Translations under genes and position numbers: made by a program
In this document: piece after piece, positions 44,029 through 52,360 of the stretch
Layout: the number at the start of each line of letters is the position of its first letter
Position numbering within the stretch: the first letter of the stretch is position 1
The notes under the pieces: generated by a model
The model's input: the letters and a program-made list of their open reading frames with translations, nothing else
The model's database searches: none
What the model was told of the DNA's origin: nothing
NCBI GenBank assembly: GCA_021299375.1
Contig: JAJTGR010000040.1
Coordinates: forward strand, 23,884-87,883
Reading direction: 5' to 3'
From: Gemmatimonadota bacterium
GTDB taxonomy: Bacteria > Gemmatimonadota > Gemmatimonadetes > Gemmatimonadales > Gemmatimonadaceae
DNA: 64,000 nt

Positions 44029-45345
44029 CTACACCCCGAACAGGCTTTCGAAGCCGCTGTCGAACCCGTCGTTCACGCTCGCAGTGAGGCTGCTCATCGT
44101 GTCGTGCCCCTGCGGACTCGGGAGCGGGGACGGCCGTGTCTCCGGGGCCGCGTGTGGGGTCGGGCCCGGCGCGACCGGGGGGGTCTTCGCCGTGGGGACA
44201 GGCGGGGAGGCGGGGGGCACCGGGAGCGCTGCGAGGGCGGGGCTCGCCATCGCCGGCCCGGTCGCCCCCGCCGGAGCGGCGCTCCGCCCCATCCGAAAGC
44301 TCAGCTCGAAGTCGGCCGGATTCGTGGCGGCGTTCTTCGCCACATCGAAGTCGACCTCGCCACTGTTCACCAGCTCGGTGAGGTGCTGGTCGAATGTCTG
44401 CATGCCGTACTGCGCCCCGTCGGCCATGTAGTCGCGGATCTCGGCAATGTTCCCCTCGGCAATGAGGTCGCGAATCGTACTCGTCACGATCATCACCTCG
44501 GCCGCCGCCACGCGCCCCCGCCCGCTCTTGCGCGGCAGCAGACGCTGCGACACGACCGCGTGCAGCGATTCGGCGAGGCGCATGCGCACCACCGTCTGTT
44601 CCTCTGGCGGAAACATGGCCACGATGCGCATGATCGTGCTCTGCGCGTCCGGCGTGTGCAGGGTGGAGATCAGCAGGTGTCCCGTTTCAGCCGCCTTCAT
44701 CGCCGTGTCGATCGTTTCGGCGTCGCGCATCTCGCCGATCAGGATGACGTCCGGGTCCTGACGCAGCGCGGCACGCAGCCCCATGCGGAAGCTCTCCGTG
44801 TCGATTCCCACCTCGCGCTGCGTCAACGAGCTCCTCGCGTCGGTGTGCAGGAACTCGATCGGATTCTCGAGCGTCAGGATGTGCTTCTCGTATGACGTAT
44901 TGATCTCGTTGACCAGCGCCGCCATGGTGCTCGACTTGCCCGAGCCGGTCACGCCGGTCACGAGTACCATGCCGCGTTCGGCGTGCGCGATGCGCGTCAG
45001 CACCGGCGGCAGGCACAGCGACCGCACGGTCGGCACTTTCTCGGGAATCACGCGCATCACGATCGAATGCGAAGCGCGCTGCCGGAGGATGTTCACGCGG
45101 AACCGGCCCACCCCGGGTGACGACCACGAACAGTCGTGATCCTTGAGCGTGTCAATGATGGCGCGTTCGGCATCGCTGCTCATGAGATGCAGGGCGATCG
45201 ATCGCGTCTGCTCGGCGGAGAGCGCCTGCTTGGTGAGCGCCACGAGCCGCCCGTCGATGCGGGCCCGCACCGCATCGCCCGACTTGATGTGCACGTCCGA
45301 TGCGCCCCGCTCGATGGCGGCCTTGATGATGCGTTCGATTGCCAC
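44029..45345 (-). CDS. pilT: PilT-like type IV pilus retraction ATPase with Pro-rich C-terminal extension
   Basis: The 438-aa GspE/PilT secretion ATPase shows ERGASDVHIKSGDAV at the N-terminal domain, FRVNILRQRASHSIVMRVIP, Walker A TGVTGSGKSS, and the Asp box ENPIEFLH. Walker B is DPDVILIGEMRDAETI, the His box GHLLISTLHT, and the PilT-specific helix reads STIRDLIAEGN (the AIRNLIRE-type retraction motif). After the core (about residue 340) comes an unusual Ala/Pro-rich tail of about 60 residues, then a short acidic-aromatic end GFDSGFESLFGV. GTG 45345 gives the family-like N-terminus; GTG 45393 would add 16 residues. No other pilus gene is near. Confidence 0.9.
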   Translation of the reverse strand: MAIERIIKAAIERGASDVHIKSGDAVRARIDGRLVALTKQALSAEQTRSIALHLMSSDAERAIIDTLKDHDCSWSSPGVGRFRVNILRQRASHSIVMRVIPEKVPTVRSLCLPPVLTRIAHAERGMVLVTGVTGSGKSSTMAALVNEINTSYEKHILTLENPIEFLHTDARSSLTQREVGIDTESFRMGLRAALRQDPDVILIGEMRDAETIDTAMKAAETGHLLISTLHTPDAQSTIMRIVAMFPPEEQTVVRMRLAESLHAVVSQRLLPRKSGRGRVAAAEVMIVTSTIRDLIAEGNIAEIRDYMADGAQYGMQTFDQHLTELVNSGEVDFDVAKNAATNPADFELSFRMGRSAAPAGATGPAMASPALAALPVPPASPPVPTAKTPPVAPGPTPHAAPETRPSPLPSPQGHDTMSSLTASVNDGFDSGFESLFGV

Positions 45346-45423
45346 GGTAACGGTGGGTGGGTGGGGAAAGTTGGCCCCGGTGCGGTCCGTCACCAAGACG
45401 ATCGCGCGCGTGGCGCGGCAACG

Positions 45424-46422
45424 TCAGCCGGTCGGCACCGCCACCGCATTGAGCCCCATGACCTCCCGCACCTCCCCCAGCGTCTCTTGCGCGATCCCGC
45501 GGGCCGCCCGGGCCCCATCGGCCAGTGCGTCGAGCACCCGCGCCGGCTCGGCATCCAGCGCCTCCGACCGGCGCCGGATCGGCGTCAACTCCTGCACCAT
45601 CCCCTCCAGCAGCACCTTCTTGCAGTCCATGCACCCCCACCCGGCGGTACGGCACTGCTCGGCCACGTGCTCCTGCGTGGACTCGACGCTGAACGCCTTG
45701 TGCAGCTGGTAGATGTTGCACACGTCGGGACGGCCCGGATCACTCTTCCGCACCCGCTGCGGGTCCGTCACCGCCGGGCGCAGCTTCTGCCAGATCTCCT
45801 CGTCGCTCTCCAGGAGCCCAATGGTGTTGCCAAGCGATTTGGACATCTTCGCGTTGCCATCGAGCCCCATGATGCGGCGCGCGGGTGTCAACAGCGGCTT
45901 CGGCTCGGGAAAATACTCCACGCCGAACTTCGCATTCCACTTGCGCGCCGTGTCCCGGGCCAGCTCCAGGTGCTGGATCTGGTCTTCACCCACCGGCACG
46001 CGGTCGGCGCGATAGAGCAGGATGTCGGCGCTCTGCAGCACGGGGTACATCAACAGGCCCGCCGGAATGCTCTCCATCTTCGACGACTTGTCCTTGAACT
46101 GCGTCTGGCGCTCGAGGTCGCCGAGCGGCGTGATGGTCGTGAAGATCCATGACAGCTCGGTGTGCTCGGGCACGTCGCTCTGCATGAACAGGGCCGACAG
46201 GACAGGGTCGATACCCGCCGCCAACAGCGATTTGGCCATCCCCCAGCGCCGTGCGCGCAACACGGCCGGATCGTAGGCGCCGGTGATGGCGTGGTAGTCC
46301 ACCACGCAGTAGATGGCGCCGGGATGGGTGGCCTGAAGCTGAACCCAGTTCTTGACTGCGCCGAGGTAGTTGCCGATGTGCAGCTCACCCGAGGGCTGGA
46401 TGCCGCTGAAGATGCGTGCCAT
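45424..46422 (-). CDS. trpS: Tryptophanyl-tRNA synthetase
   Basis: Class I synthetase that charges tRNA-Trp. The 332-aa length is normal. Catalytic signatures are HIGN (15-18, in GIQPSGELHIGNYLGA) and KMSKS (GNAKMSKSLGNTIGL). The tryptophan-pocket region GDLERQTQFKDKS and MYPVLQSADILLYRA are also typical. The start is ATG 46422. It is divergent from an inositol monophosphatase-like gene, with a 95-bp shared control region, and is followed 78 nt later by pilT. Confidence 0.96.
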   Translation of the reverse strand: MARIFSGIQPSGELHIGNYLGAVKNWVQLQATHPGAIYCVVDYHAITGAYDPAVLRARRWGMAKSLLAAGIDPVLSALFMQSDVPEHTELSWIFTTITPLGDLERQTQFKDKSSKMESIPAGLLMYPVLQSADILLYRADRVPVGEDQIQHLELARDTARKWNAKFGVEYFPEPKPLLTPARRIMGLDGNAKMSKSLGNTIGLLESDEEIWQKLRPAVTDPQRVRKSDPGRPDVCNIYQLHKAFSVESTQEHVAEQCRTAGWGCMDCKKVLLEGMVQELTPIRRRSEALDAEPARVLDALADGARAARGIAQETLGEVREVMGLNAVAVPTG

Positions 46423-46517
46423 GCCGCAAAGTTAGTTTTGGGTCGTCGGCCGAGGTACTGGTGCGCGCCCGCACAGTCCCGGCCGCCGTCTGCCATGATC
46501 CGTTTACCCGCTGCCGC

Positions 46518-47327
46518 ATGACTGAGTCGCACCCCGACCGCCACCGATGGCTGGCGGCCGCCCGAAGTGCCGCCGCCACCGCCGCCGATTTCATCGCCCA
46601 CGAGGCACAAACCCACCGGGCCATCACGTGGGAGGCCAAGAGCGTCACCGACTTCGTGAGCCACGTCGACCGTGGAGCCGAGGAACGTATTCGCGAACGC
46701 CTGCTGGCGGGCATTCCCGACCTGCGCATCGTCGGCGAAGAACTGAGCCACGACGGCAACCCCGAGGAGGGCCTGGTCGCCATTGTCGATCCGCTCGACG
46801 GCACCACGAACTTCCTCCACGGGTTTCCCAGCTACGGGGTCTCCATCTGCATCGCCCTCGACGGGGTGCCCCAGGCCGCTGTCATGCACGACGTGGCCCG
46901 CGGCGGCGTCTGTACGGCCACCGCGGGCGACGGGGCATTCGTCGACGGTGAGCGCGTGCGGGTATCGACCGTGGCCGATCCCGCTCGGGCCCTGATCGGT
47001 ACGGGGTTTCCGTTCAAGGACGTCACCCGCGCCGATGAGTACCTGCGCATGATGCGCCGCCTCATGCCGGTCGTCTCCGGCATGCGCCGCGCCGGCTCGG
47101 CGGCCCTCGACCTCGCCGACGTGGCCCGCGGACGCTTCGACGCGTTCTGGGAACTGTGGCTCAACTCGTGGGACCTCGCCGCGGGCGTGCTGCTGGTACG
47201 CGAGGCCGGCGGCCACGTGACCGACCTCGAGGGACGGGACGCTCGGCTCGCTGGAGGAACCATCGTGGCCAGCAATGGCGTCCTGCACGACTGGTTCCTC
47301 GACATCCTCAACGATCGGGTCGACTGA
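46518..47327 (+). CDS. Inositol monophosphatase-family phosphatase
   Basis: The 269-aa Mg2+-dependent phosphatase (SuhB/CysQ/HisN superfamily) has metal ligands in GEE (Glu74-75), motif A DPLDGTTNF (91-99) and motif B WDLAAG near residue 217. KSVTDFVSHVDRGAEERIRERL matches the N-terminal helix region. It could act on inositol-1-phosphate, histidinol phosphate or a related substrate; KSVTDFVS and the length are closest to inositol monophosphatases. A phytase 16 kb away makes inositol phosphate use attractive, but that is only context. ATG 46518 was chosen over an upstream open frame. Confidence 0.9.
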   Translation: MTESHPDRHRWLAAARSAAATAADFIAHEAQTHRAITWEAKSVTDFVSHVDRGAEERIRERLLAGIPDLRIVGEELSHDGNPEEGLVAIVDPLDGTTNFLHGFPSYGVSICIALDGVPQAAVMHDVARGGVCTATAGDGAFVDGERVRVSTVADPARALIGTGFPFKDVTRADEYLRMMRRLMPVVSGMRRAGSAALDLADVARGRFDAFWELWLNSWDLAAGVLLVREAGGHVTDLEGRDARLAGGTIVASNGVLHDWFLDILNDRVD

Positions 47328-47423
47328 CGGGCATTCCAGCGTCCGGTGTGTGCCCTCACGCGTCCCGATGGCACACTGGTAGCTTTCGCGCGTAGCTCGC
47401 GCTCCCTCCACCCCGCCCTGCCC

Positions 47424-48956
47424 GTGCCACTCGTCGAGTGCGTTCCCAACTTCTCCGAAGGCCGAGATCCTGCCGTCATCGCCGCCATCCGTGACGCGAT
47501 CGCGGCCGTCCCCGGTGCCCACGTGCTCGACGTGTCGAGCGATGCCTCACACCATCGCACCGTGATCACGTTCGTGGCTTCGCTCGAGGCCGCGGTACCG
47601 GCCGCCCTCGCCGGCATGCAGGTCGCGCGTGACCGCATCGACCTCACCGCGCACCAGGGGGAACACCCCCGCATCGGCGCCACCGACGTGGTGCCGTTCA
47701 TTCCGCTCGACGGCGCCACGATGGATGACTGCATCGCGCTCGCCCACGAACTCGGCGCCCGCGCGTGGCGGGAGCTCGGTGTGCCCGTCTACCTCTACGA
47801 GCGCGCCGCCACCACGCCAACCCGCGAGAACCTCGCGGATGTGCGCCGGGGCGAGTTCGAGGGGCTGCGCGACGAGGTCCGCACCAATGGCGCCCGACGC
47901 CCCGACTTCGGCGAGGCTGCGCTGCATCCCACCGCCGGCGCCACCGCGGTCGGCGCGCGCCCGTTTCTGGTGGCCTACAACATCTACCTCGGCCCGGCGA
48001 GCAACCTGCCGGTGGCCAAGGACGTCGCCAAGGCCATCCGCGGCTCGTCGGGTGGCCTGCGTTACGTGAAGGGGCTTGGTCTGGAGGTCGACGGTCAGGC
48101 CCAGGTGTCGATGAATCTGGTCGACACCGAGAAGACGCCGCTGTACCGCGTCTTCGACTTCGTGAAGGCCGAGGCCGCGGCCTATGGCGTATCCCCCACG
48201 TGGAGCGAAATCGTCGGGCTCGTGCCCGAGCGCGTCCTGCTCGAGGCCGGTGCGCGGCACGTGCAGCTGCGTGGCTTCAGCCGCGACCTGCTGCTCGAGA
48301 CCAAAGTGCGCGGCGCGCTGGCTGGTGGGGAATCGGTGGACGGGTTCCTCTCGCGCGTGGCCTCACCGGAGCCAACGCCTGGCGGCGGCAGTGTGGCGGC
48401 GCACGCCGGCGCGCTCGCGGCGGCGCTCGCGCAGATGGTCTCCGGTTTGACCGTGGGGAGGAAGAAGTACGCGGGGGTGGAACAGGAGATGAAGCGCATC
48501 GCCCTCGAAGCGGCGGCGCTGCGGCGCCAACTGGGCACCCTCGTGGAGCGTGACGCCGCCTCGTACGAACGGGTGCGCGCGGCCTACCAGCTTCCCAAGG
48601 ACACGGACGATCAGCAAGCGGAGCGGGCGACGGCCATTCGCGAGGCCCTGCTGCACGCCGCCGAGGTGCCGCTCGAGACCGCCCGCGCGGCGGTGTCGGT
48701 GGCTGCGCTGGCAGCGGCACTGGGCGAGCGCGGCAACACCAACGCGGTGAGCGATGCGTGCGTTGCGGCGCTGCTGGCCGAGGCGGCCGGCAAGGGCGCG
48801 GTGCTCAATGTGCGCATCAACGTCGCCGCGCTCGACGATGCCGGCGCCGAGCGCGGGGCCGCGCTGGCCTCCGAGGCGCGCAAGTGTCTTGACGCGCTCT
48901 CGTTGCACGCACGACTCGCCGAAGCGGCGGCCGAGAACGCCATGGAGCCCGCGTGA
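47424..48956 (+). CDS. ftcD: Bifunctional glutamate formimidoyltransferase / formimidotetrahydrofolate cyclodeaminase
   Basis: The 510-aa enzyme transfers formimino from formiminoglutamate (histidine breakdown) to tetrahydrofolate and then cyclises it to methenyl-THF. The N-terminal transferase part opens LVECVPNFSEGRDPAVIAAI and includes HPRIGATDVVPFIPL and RYVKGLGLEVDGQAQVSMNLVD. The C-terminal cyclodeaminase (about residue 335 on) starts DGFLSRVASPEPTPGGGSVAA and continues helical to the end. Both domains look complete. GTG 47424 places the family motif at the N-terminus; an upstream GTG (47346) would add 26 unrelated residues. No hut genes are visible nearby. Confidence 0.92.
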   Translation: MPLVECVPNFSEGRDPAVIAAIRDAIAAVPGAHVLDVSSDASHHRTVITFVASLEAAVPAALAGMQVARDRIDLTAHQGEHPRIGATDVVPFIPLDGATMDDCIALAHELGARAWRELGVPVYLYERAATTPTRENLADVRRGEFEGLRDEVRTNGARRPDFGEAALHPTAGATAVGARPFLVAYNIYLGPASNLPVAKDVAKAIRGSSGGLRYVKGLGLEVDGQAQVSMNLVDTEKTPLYRVFDFVKAEAAAYGVSPTWSEIVGLVPERVLLEAGARHVQLRGFSRDLLLETKVRGALAGGESVDGFLSRVASPEPTPGGGSVAAHAGALAAALAQMVSGLTVGRKKYAGVEQEMKRIALEAAALRRQLGTLVERDAASYERVRAAYQLPKDTDDQQAERATAIREALLHAAEVPLETARAAVSVAALAAALGERGNTNAVSDACVAALLAEAAGKGAVLNVRINVAALDDAGAERGAALASEARKCLDALSLHARLAEAAAENAMEPA

Positions 48957-49372
48957 ACGGCCCTCGGCGTTCGGCGCCGGTGCTGGCAGCCGGCCTGCTG
49001 GCGGCCGGCCTGCTGGCAAGCGGATGCCGCCCACGTCTCACTCGAGTACCGCCCGCACCCGCGGCGGGCGAGACCCGGGCGTCGTCGACCGCGGCCGACA
49101 ACTGCGACCCGCGCAACCGCGCCGCGACGTTCACCGGGCGCGTGGCGCTGAGCTTCACTGGGGCCGCCCGCGGCGAGGCGGTGGTACGCATCACCGGCGA
49201 GGCGTACCAGTCCACCGTTCGGATCGACGTGGCCACCGGCACGCTGCTCGAGCTGCGCGAGGACCGCTACCTCGTGCGGGTGTCCGTCGACGGCTATCGC
49301 AGCGTCGAGCAGAGCGTACAGGTGAAGTGCGGGCAGGAGCTCACGCTGCCGCTTGCACTCGTCCGGCGCTGA
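48953..49372 (+). CDS. Small lipoprotein with PEGA/carboxypeptidase-regulatory-like domain
   Basis: The 139-aa protein has a lipoprotein signal (APVLAAGLLAAGLLASGC, lipobox Cys25), a short linker, then a beta-rich domain. There VVRITGEAYQSTVRIDVATGTLLELREDRYLVRVSVDGYRSVEQSVQVKCGQELTLPLAL resembles a PEGA-like repeat. Two Cys (DNCDPRN and VKCGQ) could form a disulfide. The GTG start overlaps the ftcD stop (GTGA), yet the product is clearly exported, so the coupling does not imply a shared pathway. Confidence 0.7.
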   Translation: MNGPRRSAPVLAAGLLAAGLLASGCRPRLTRVPPAPAAGETRASSTAADNCDPRNRAATFTGRVALSFTGAARGEAVVRITGEAYQSTVRIDVATGTLLELREDRYLVRVSVDGYRSVEQSVQVKCGQELTLPLALVRR

Positions 49373-49404
49373 GCGGCGCGAGCCCCAACCGGGGGCACTC
49401 GCCC

Positions 49405-49437
49405 GCTCAGGCGACGCTCAGGCGACACTCAGGCGGG
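49405..49437. repeat. Three tandem 11-bp repeats at the VOC gene 3' end
   Basis: GCTCAGGCGAC, GCTCAGGCGAC and ACTCAGGCGGG lie head to tail. On the minus strand the unit contains TGA, so the VOC stop codon is followed by two further TGA copies 11 nt apart. It looks like slippage duplication at a gene end. Confidence 0.8.
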
Positions 49438-49842
49438 CGCGAAGGGCGTCGCGTCAGGCTGCATCGCTCCAGCCACGTTGCCTTCCGTGTCCCGGAACCA
49501 GAGCAGGTGTCCCACGGTCGGAATCGTCGCGATCGGCATGAGAATGGTGCCGCCGGCCTCCACGATTGCGCGTTCGGCGGCGTGGATGTCCGGTACGGCA
49601 ATGGTGCACTCGAATCCGGTCATGCGCTCGCCTGGCACGAGCGTGCGCCGCGCCTGCAGGGAGCCGAACACGGCTGGCGTCTCCGGCGTCGAGCCCGTCT
49701 CGATCATGTAGAAGTCCGGAGGCCCCCACGCATTGAACCGCCATCCAAACGCCTGACCACAAAAGCGCGCCGCCCGCGCGCAGTCGTCGGCGTTGATGGC
49801 GAAGTGGCGGACCGGCGTTCCCGGGCCAGCGATTTCGGACAT
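49429..49842 (-). CDS. VOC (glyoxalase/bleomycin-resistance-like) superfamily protein
   Basis: The 137-aa protein is a typical single-domain VOC fold with two beta-alpha-beta-beta-beta units: VRHFAINADDCARAARFCGQAFGWRF and TGFECTIAVPDIHAAERAIVEAGGTILMPI, then GHLLWFRDTEGNVAGAMQ. The candidate metal ligands are His in RHFAIN and Glu in the final DTEGN strand. Many such proteins lack proven enzymatic activity. It is divergent from the decayed AraC-type gene and may have been its target. Confidence 0.85.
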   Translation of the reverse strand: MSEIAGPGTPVRHFAINADDCARAARFCGQAFGWRFNAWGPPDFYMIETGSTPETPAVFGSLQARRTLVPGERMTGFECTIAVPDIHAAERAIVEAGGTILMPIATIPTVGHLLWFRDTEGNVAGAMQPDATPFAPA

Positions 49843-49870
49843 GGGTGGCTCCCGTAGCTGATGGGTAGAG

Positions 49871-49915
49871 GTGACAGCTATCTTAGCCTCCCTAGCCGCC
49901 GTCTTGCGCTGTCAC
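49871..49915. promoter_or_regulatory. Inverted repeat between VOC gene and AraC remnant
   Basis: The perfect 8-bp arms GTGACAGC (49871-49878) and GCTGTCAC (49908-49915) flank a 29-bp spacer in the divergent region. Widely spaced arms fit binding by a dimeric regulator, possibly the adjacent AraC-type protein before it decayed. Confidence 0.4.
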
Positions 49916-49923
49916 GTCAATTC

Positions 49924-50720
49924 ATGTCGAGATTACGACGGCCTGCCGCGGCAGTGCTCGACGCGATGTCGGCGCTCGTGCGTACCTCGGCCGTCGGCTT
50001 CTCCGATGGCTAACGGTGGCTGGAGCGACGGTCGGCCTGGGGACAGCTCCTGTGGGCGTCAGGCGGCGCGATCAGCGCCACGGCCGCTGACCGTCAGTGG
50101 ATACTCCCGGCTGGGCACGCGATCTGGCTGCCCCCCGACACCGTGAACGACATGGTCCTCGTCGGGCGCGGTGTTCTTCGCTCGGTGTTTCTCGCACCCT
50201 CGCAGGCTCCGGCCCTGCGCCCCGCGACTCGCCTGCTGCGCGTCGGGAATCTCCTGCGTGCGCTCCTCCGCCGCACGGTCGAGCGCGGGGTCTTGATGGC
50301 GGCCGACGAGATGGACGGACACGTCGACGCGCTGCTGGTTGGCGAGCTGCGCGAGGCGCTGGCGCGGGATGACGACATCCCCATGGATCTTCCCCTGCCC
50401 AAAGATCGGCGCGCACGGCTGGCCGCCGATTGGCTGCTCGCGAATCCCCGGGCACGACTCGCCTCCCTCGAACTCGCGCGACGCGCCAATGCGTCGCGAC
50501 GTACACTCGAACGACTGTTCGCGGCCGAGACCGGTCTTTCGTTGGGCCATTGGCAGCAGCGCAACGCACTGCTGTTCGGCATGCGCCGCCTTGCCGATGG
50601 CGGCCATGTCTCGGAAGCAGCGGTCGCTTCCGGGTACGCCAGCACCAGCGCCTGCATTGCCGCATTCCGTCGGGTCGCGGGGACCACTCCGGGGCGCGTG
50701 CTGGGCGACGGCAACGAGCG
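49924..50720 (+). pseudogene. AraC-type transcriptional regulator, interrupted by an in-frame stop
   Basis: The reading frame from ATG 49924 gives LVRTSAVGFSDG, then a TAA at 50011-50013. The same frame then continues with WGQLLWASGGAISA, ILPAGHAIWLPPD and VLRSVFLAP, which is the cupin-like arm of AraC regulators. The C-terminal AraC helix-turn-helix pair follows: RANASRRTLERLFAAETGLSLGHW and VASGYASTSACIAAFRRVAGTTPGR. No stop occurs after the HTH; the frame runs on past 50931 into antisense of map. A premature stop, no proper start downstream of it and loss of the natural stop together indicate a decaying gene. The end is approximate. Confidence 0.75.
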
Positions 50721-50819
50721 CCGCAACGCATGGAGAGGAGAGGTCACTGTCGCGACGAGACCGATGGCCGTGTCCTCCGAAGGGGCGACGAGCCATCAGG
50801 AACGGCCCACGCGGAGAAA

Positions 50820-50870
50820 AGAGAAACGGAGAGCGGGAGCAGGATGTCGCCACTCCTCTTCTCCGTCTCT
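50820..50870 (-). terminator. Purine/pyrimidine inverted repeat downstream of map
   Basis: AGAGAAACGGAG (50820-50831) pairs with CTCCGTCTCT (50861-50870) with a small bulge; surrounding GGAGA/TCTCC repeats extend it. Read on the minus strand the stem ends in TTTCTCTTTTC, a reasonable U-tract. It would end the long ribosomal-protein transcript. Confidence 0.4.
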
Positions 50871-50930
50871 CCATCTCTCCGTGACGGCAGTTCAACGTGC
50901 GGCGTCAATCGACGCGGCCCGAACGCGCCA

Positions 50931-51707
50931 TCAACCCAGCGTCAGAATCCGCGGCCCGTTTTCAGTGATGGCCACCGTGTGCTCGAAGTGCGCCGACCGC
51001 TTGCCGTCGGCGGTCACCACGGTCCACTTGTCGCTCAGCGTCTTCGTCTTGGCCGTCCCCACGTTCACCATCGGTTCGATGGCGATGGTGAGCCCAACGC
51101 TGAGCTTCTTGCCGCGCTTCGGCTTGCCGTAGTTGGGGATCTGCAGCTCCTCATGTGGCGAGAACCCCACGCCGTGACCCACGAGTTCGCGCACCACCGA
51201 GAAACCGGCGGCTTCGACCACCGCCTGAATGGCCGCGCCGATGTCACCGACATGGTTGTTCGGCGTCGCCGCCGCAATGCCCGCGGCCAGCGAGGCTTCC
51301 GTGACGTCCATGAGCCGCTGCGTCTCGGCGTCGACCTGTCCCACCGGAATCGTGATCGCCGCGTCGGTGTACATGCCGTCGAGCTTCACCCCCACATCGA
51401 CGGTGACGATGTCACCCTCGGCCAGAATGCGCTTGCGCGACGGGATGCCGTGCACGATCTCCTCGTTGATGGAGATACAGGCACTGCCGGGGAAGCCGTA
51501 GAGCCCCTTGAACGCCGGCTCCGCCCCCGCGTGGGAGCGGATGAAGCTCTCCACGATGGCGTCAAGCTCCATGGTGGAAACGCCGGGACGCACGGCATGT
51601 TTCGCCGCCATGAGCGCGCCGCGGAGAATGACCCCGCCGCGCGCCATGATATCGATCTCACGCGGCGACTTGAGCAGCGTTGCCGGCGCCGTCCCGCCAA
51701 TCGCCAT
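50931..51707 (-). CDS. map: Methionine aminopeptidase, type I
   Basis: Removes the N-terminal Met from nascent proteins. The 258-aa protein shows the metal-binding residues of the pita-bread fold: His in INEEIVHGIPS, Asp in VTVDVGVKLDGMYTDAA, His in ELVGHGVGFSPHEE, and Glu in IAIEPMV and FEHTVAIT. The start ATG 51707-51705 overlaps the TAA of adk by one base (TAATG). It is the last gene of the spc-type operon here; infA, rpmJ and the alpha-operon genes that often follow are absent. Confidence 0.95.
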   Translation of the reverse strand: MAIGGTAPATLLKSPREIDIMARGGVILRGALMAAKHAVRPGVSTMELDAIVESFIRSHAGAEPAFKGLYGFPGSACISINEEIVHGIPSRKRILAEGDIVTVDVGVKLDGMYTDAAITIPVGQVDAETQRLMDVTEASLAAGIAAATPNNHVGDIGAAIQAVVEAAGFSVVRELVGHGVGFSPHEELQIPNYGKPKRGKKLSVGLTIAIEPMVNVGTAKTKTLSDKWTVVTADGKRSAHFEHTVAITENGPRILTLG

Positions 51708-52351
51708 TACTGGATCCGGAGGGCCGCCAGCATGCGCGCCTCGACCTCGTCGAGCGAACCGATGGCGTCGATGCGTACCATGTTCGTCCCGCGCGTCGCG
51801 TACCAGTCGATGACAGGGGCCGTCTGGTCGCGGTACACCTGCATGCGCTTGCGGATGGCCTCGGGCTCGTCGTCCTTGCGACGCACCAGTGTCCCGACCT
51901 GGCCGCTTTCCGCGCAGGTCTCGCCCGGCGCGCGCCCGAAGAACGGGCGCTGACACGCATCACAGGTGGTCCGACCGCTGAGCCGGCGCACGAGCTCGTC
52001 CTCGTCGATCTCGAAGAGCAGCACGGCATCAACCGGCTTGCCCAGCGCCTGGAGGGTCTCGGCGAGGCCATCGGCCTGCGGGGTGGTACGCACAACCCCG
52101 TCGAGAATGGCACCCCTCGCCGCGCTCGGCGCCGCCAGCGCTTCCTTCATGATGCCCATGATGACCGCGTCGGGCACAAGATCGCCACGGTCCATGGCGG
52201 CCTTCGCCTCGAGGCCGAGAGGTGTGCCATCGCGGACTGCGGCACGCAGTACATCGCCGGTGGCGATCTTGGGAACGCCAAGGCGAGCGGCAAGCCGCTC
52301 GCCTTGCGTCCCCTTGCCCGCCCCCGGCGGTCCAAGCAGGACGATGATCAT
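51707..52351 (-). CDS. adk: Adenylate kinase
   Basis: Interconverts AMP + ATP and 2 ADP. The 214-aa protein is the long-lid type: P-loop GPPGAGKGT (7-15), GDVLRAAV, DGVVRTTPQ in the AMP-binding region (usual DGFPR is altered to DGVVR), and a lid with TTCDACQRPF plus GETC. Three Cys are visible, with the fourth zinc ligand uncertain. KDDEPEAIRKRMQVY follows. The DGVVR substitution at the DGFPRT motif is unusual but keeps the Arg. It lies between secY and map and overlaps map by 1 bp. Confidence 0.95.
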   Translation of the reverse strand: MIIVLLGPPGAGKGTQGERLAARLGVPKIATGDVLRAAVRDGTPLGLEAKAAMDRGDLVPDAVIMGIMKEALAAPSAARGAILDGVVRTTPQADGLAETLQALGKPVDAVLLFEIDEDELVRRLSGRTTCDACQRPFFGRAPGETCAESGQVGTLVRRKDDEPEAIRKRMQVYRDQTAPVIDWYATRGTNMVRIDAIGSLDEVEARMLAALRIQ

Positions 52352-52360
52352 TTCGGTCCC

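Noticed and set aside
50721..51132. C-terminal continuation of the AraC-like frame
   Set aside because: This part is antisense to map and has no AraC similarity; it is open only because the natural stop was lost.
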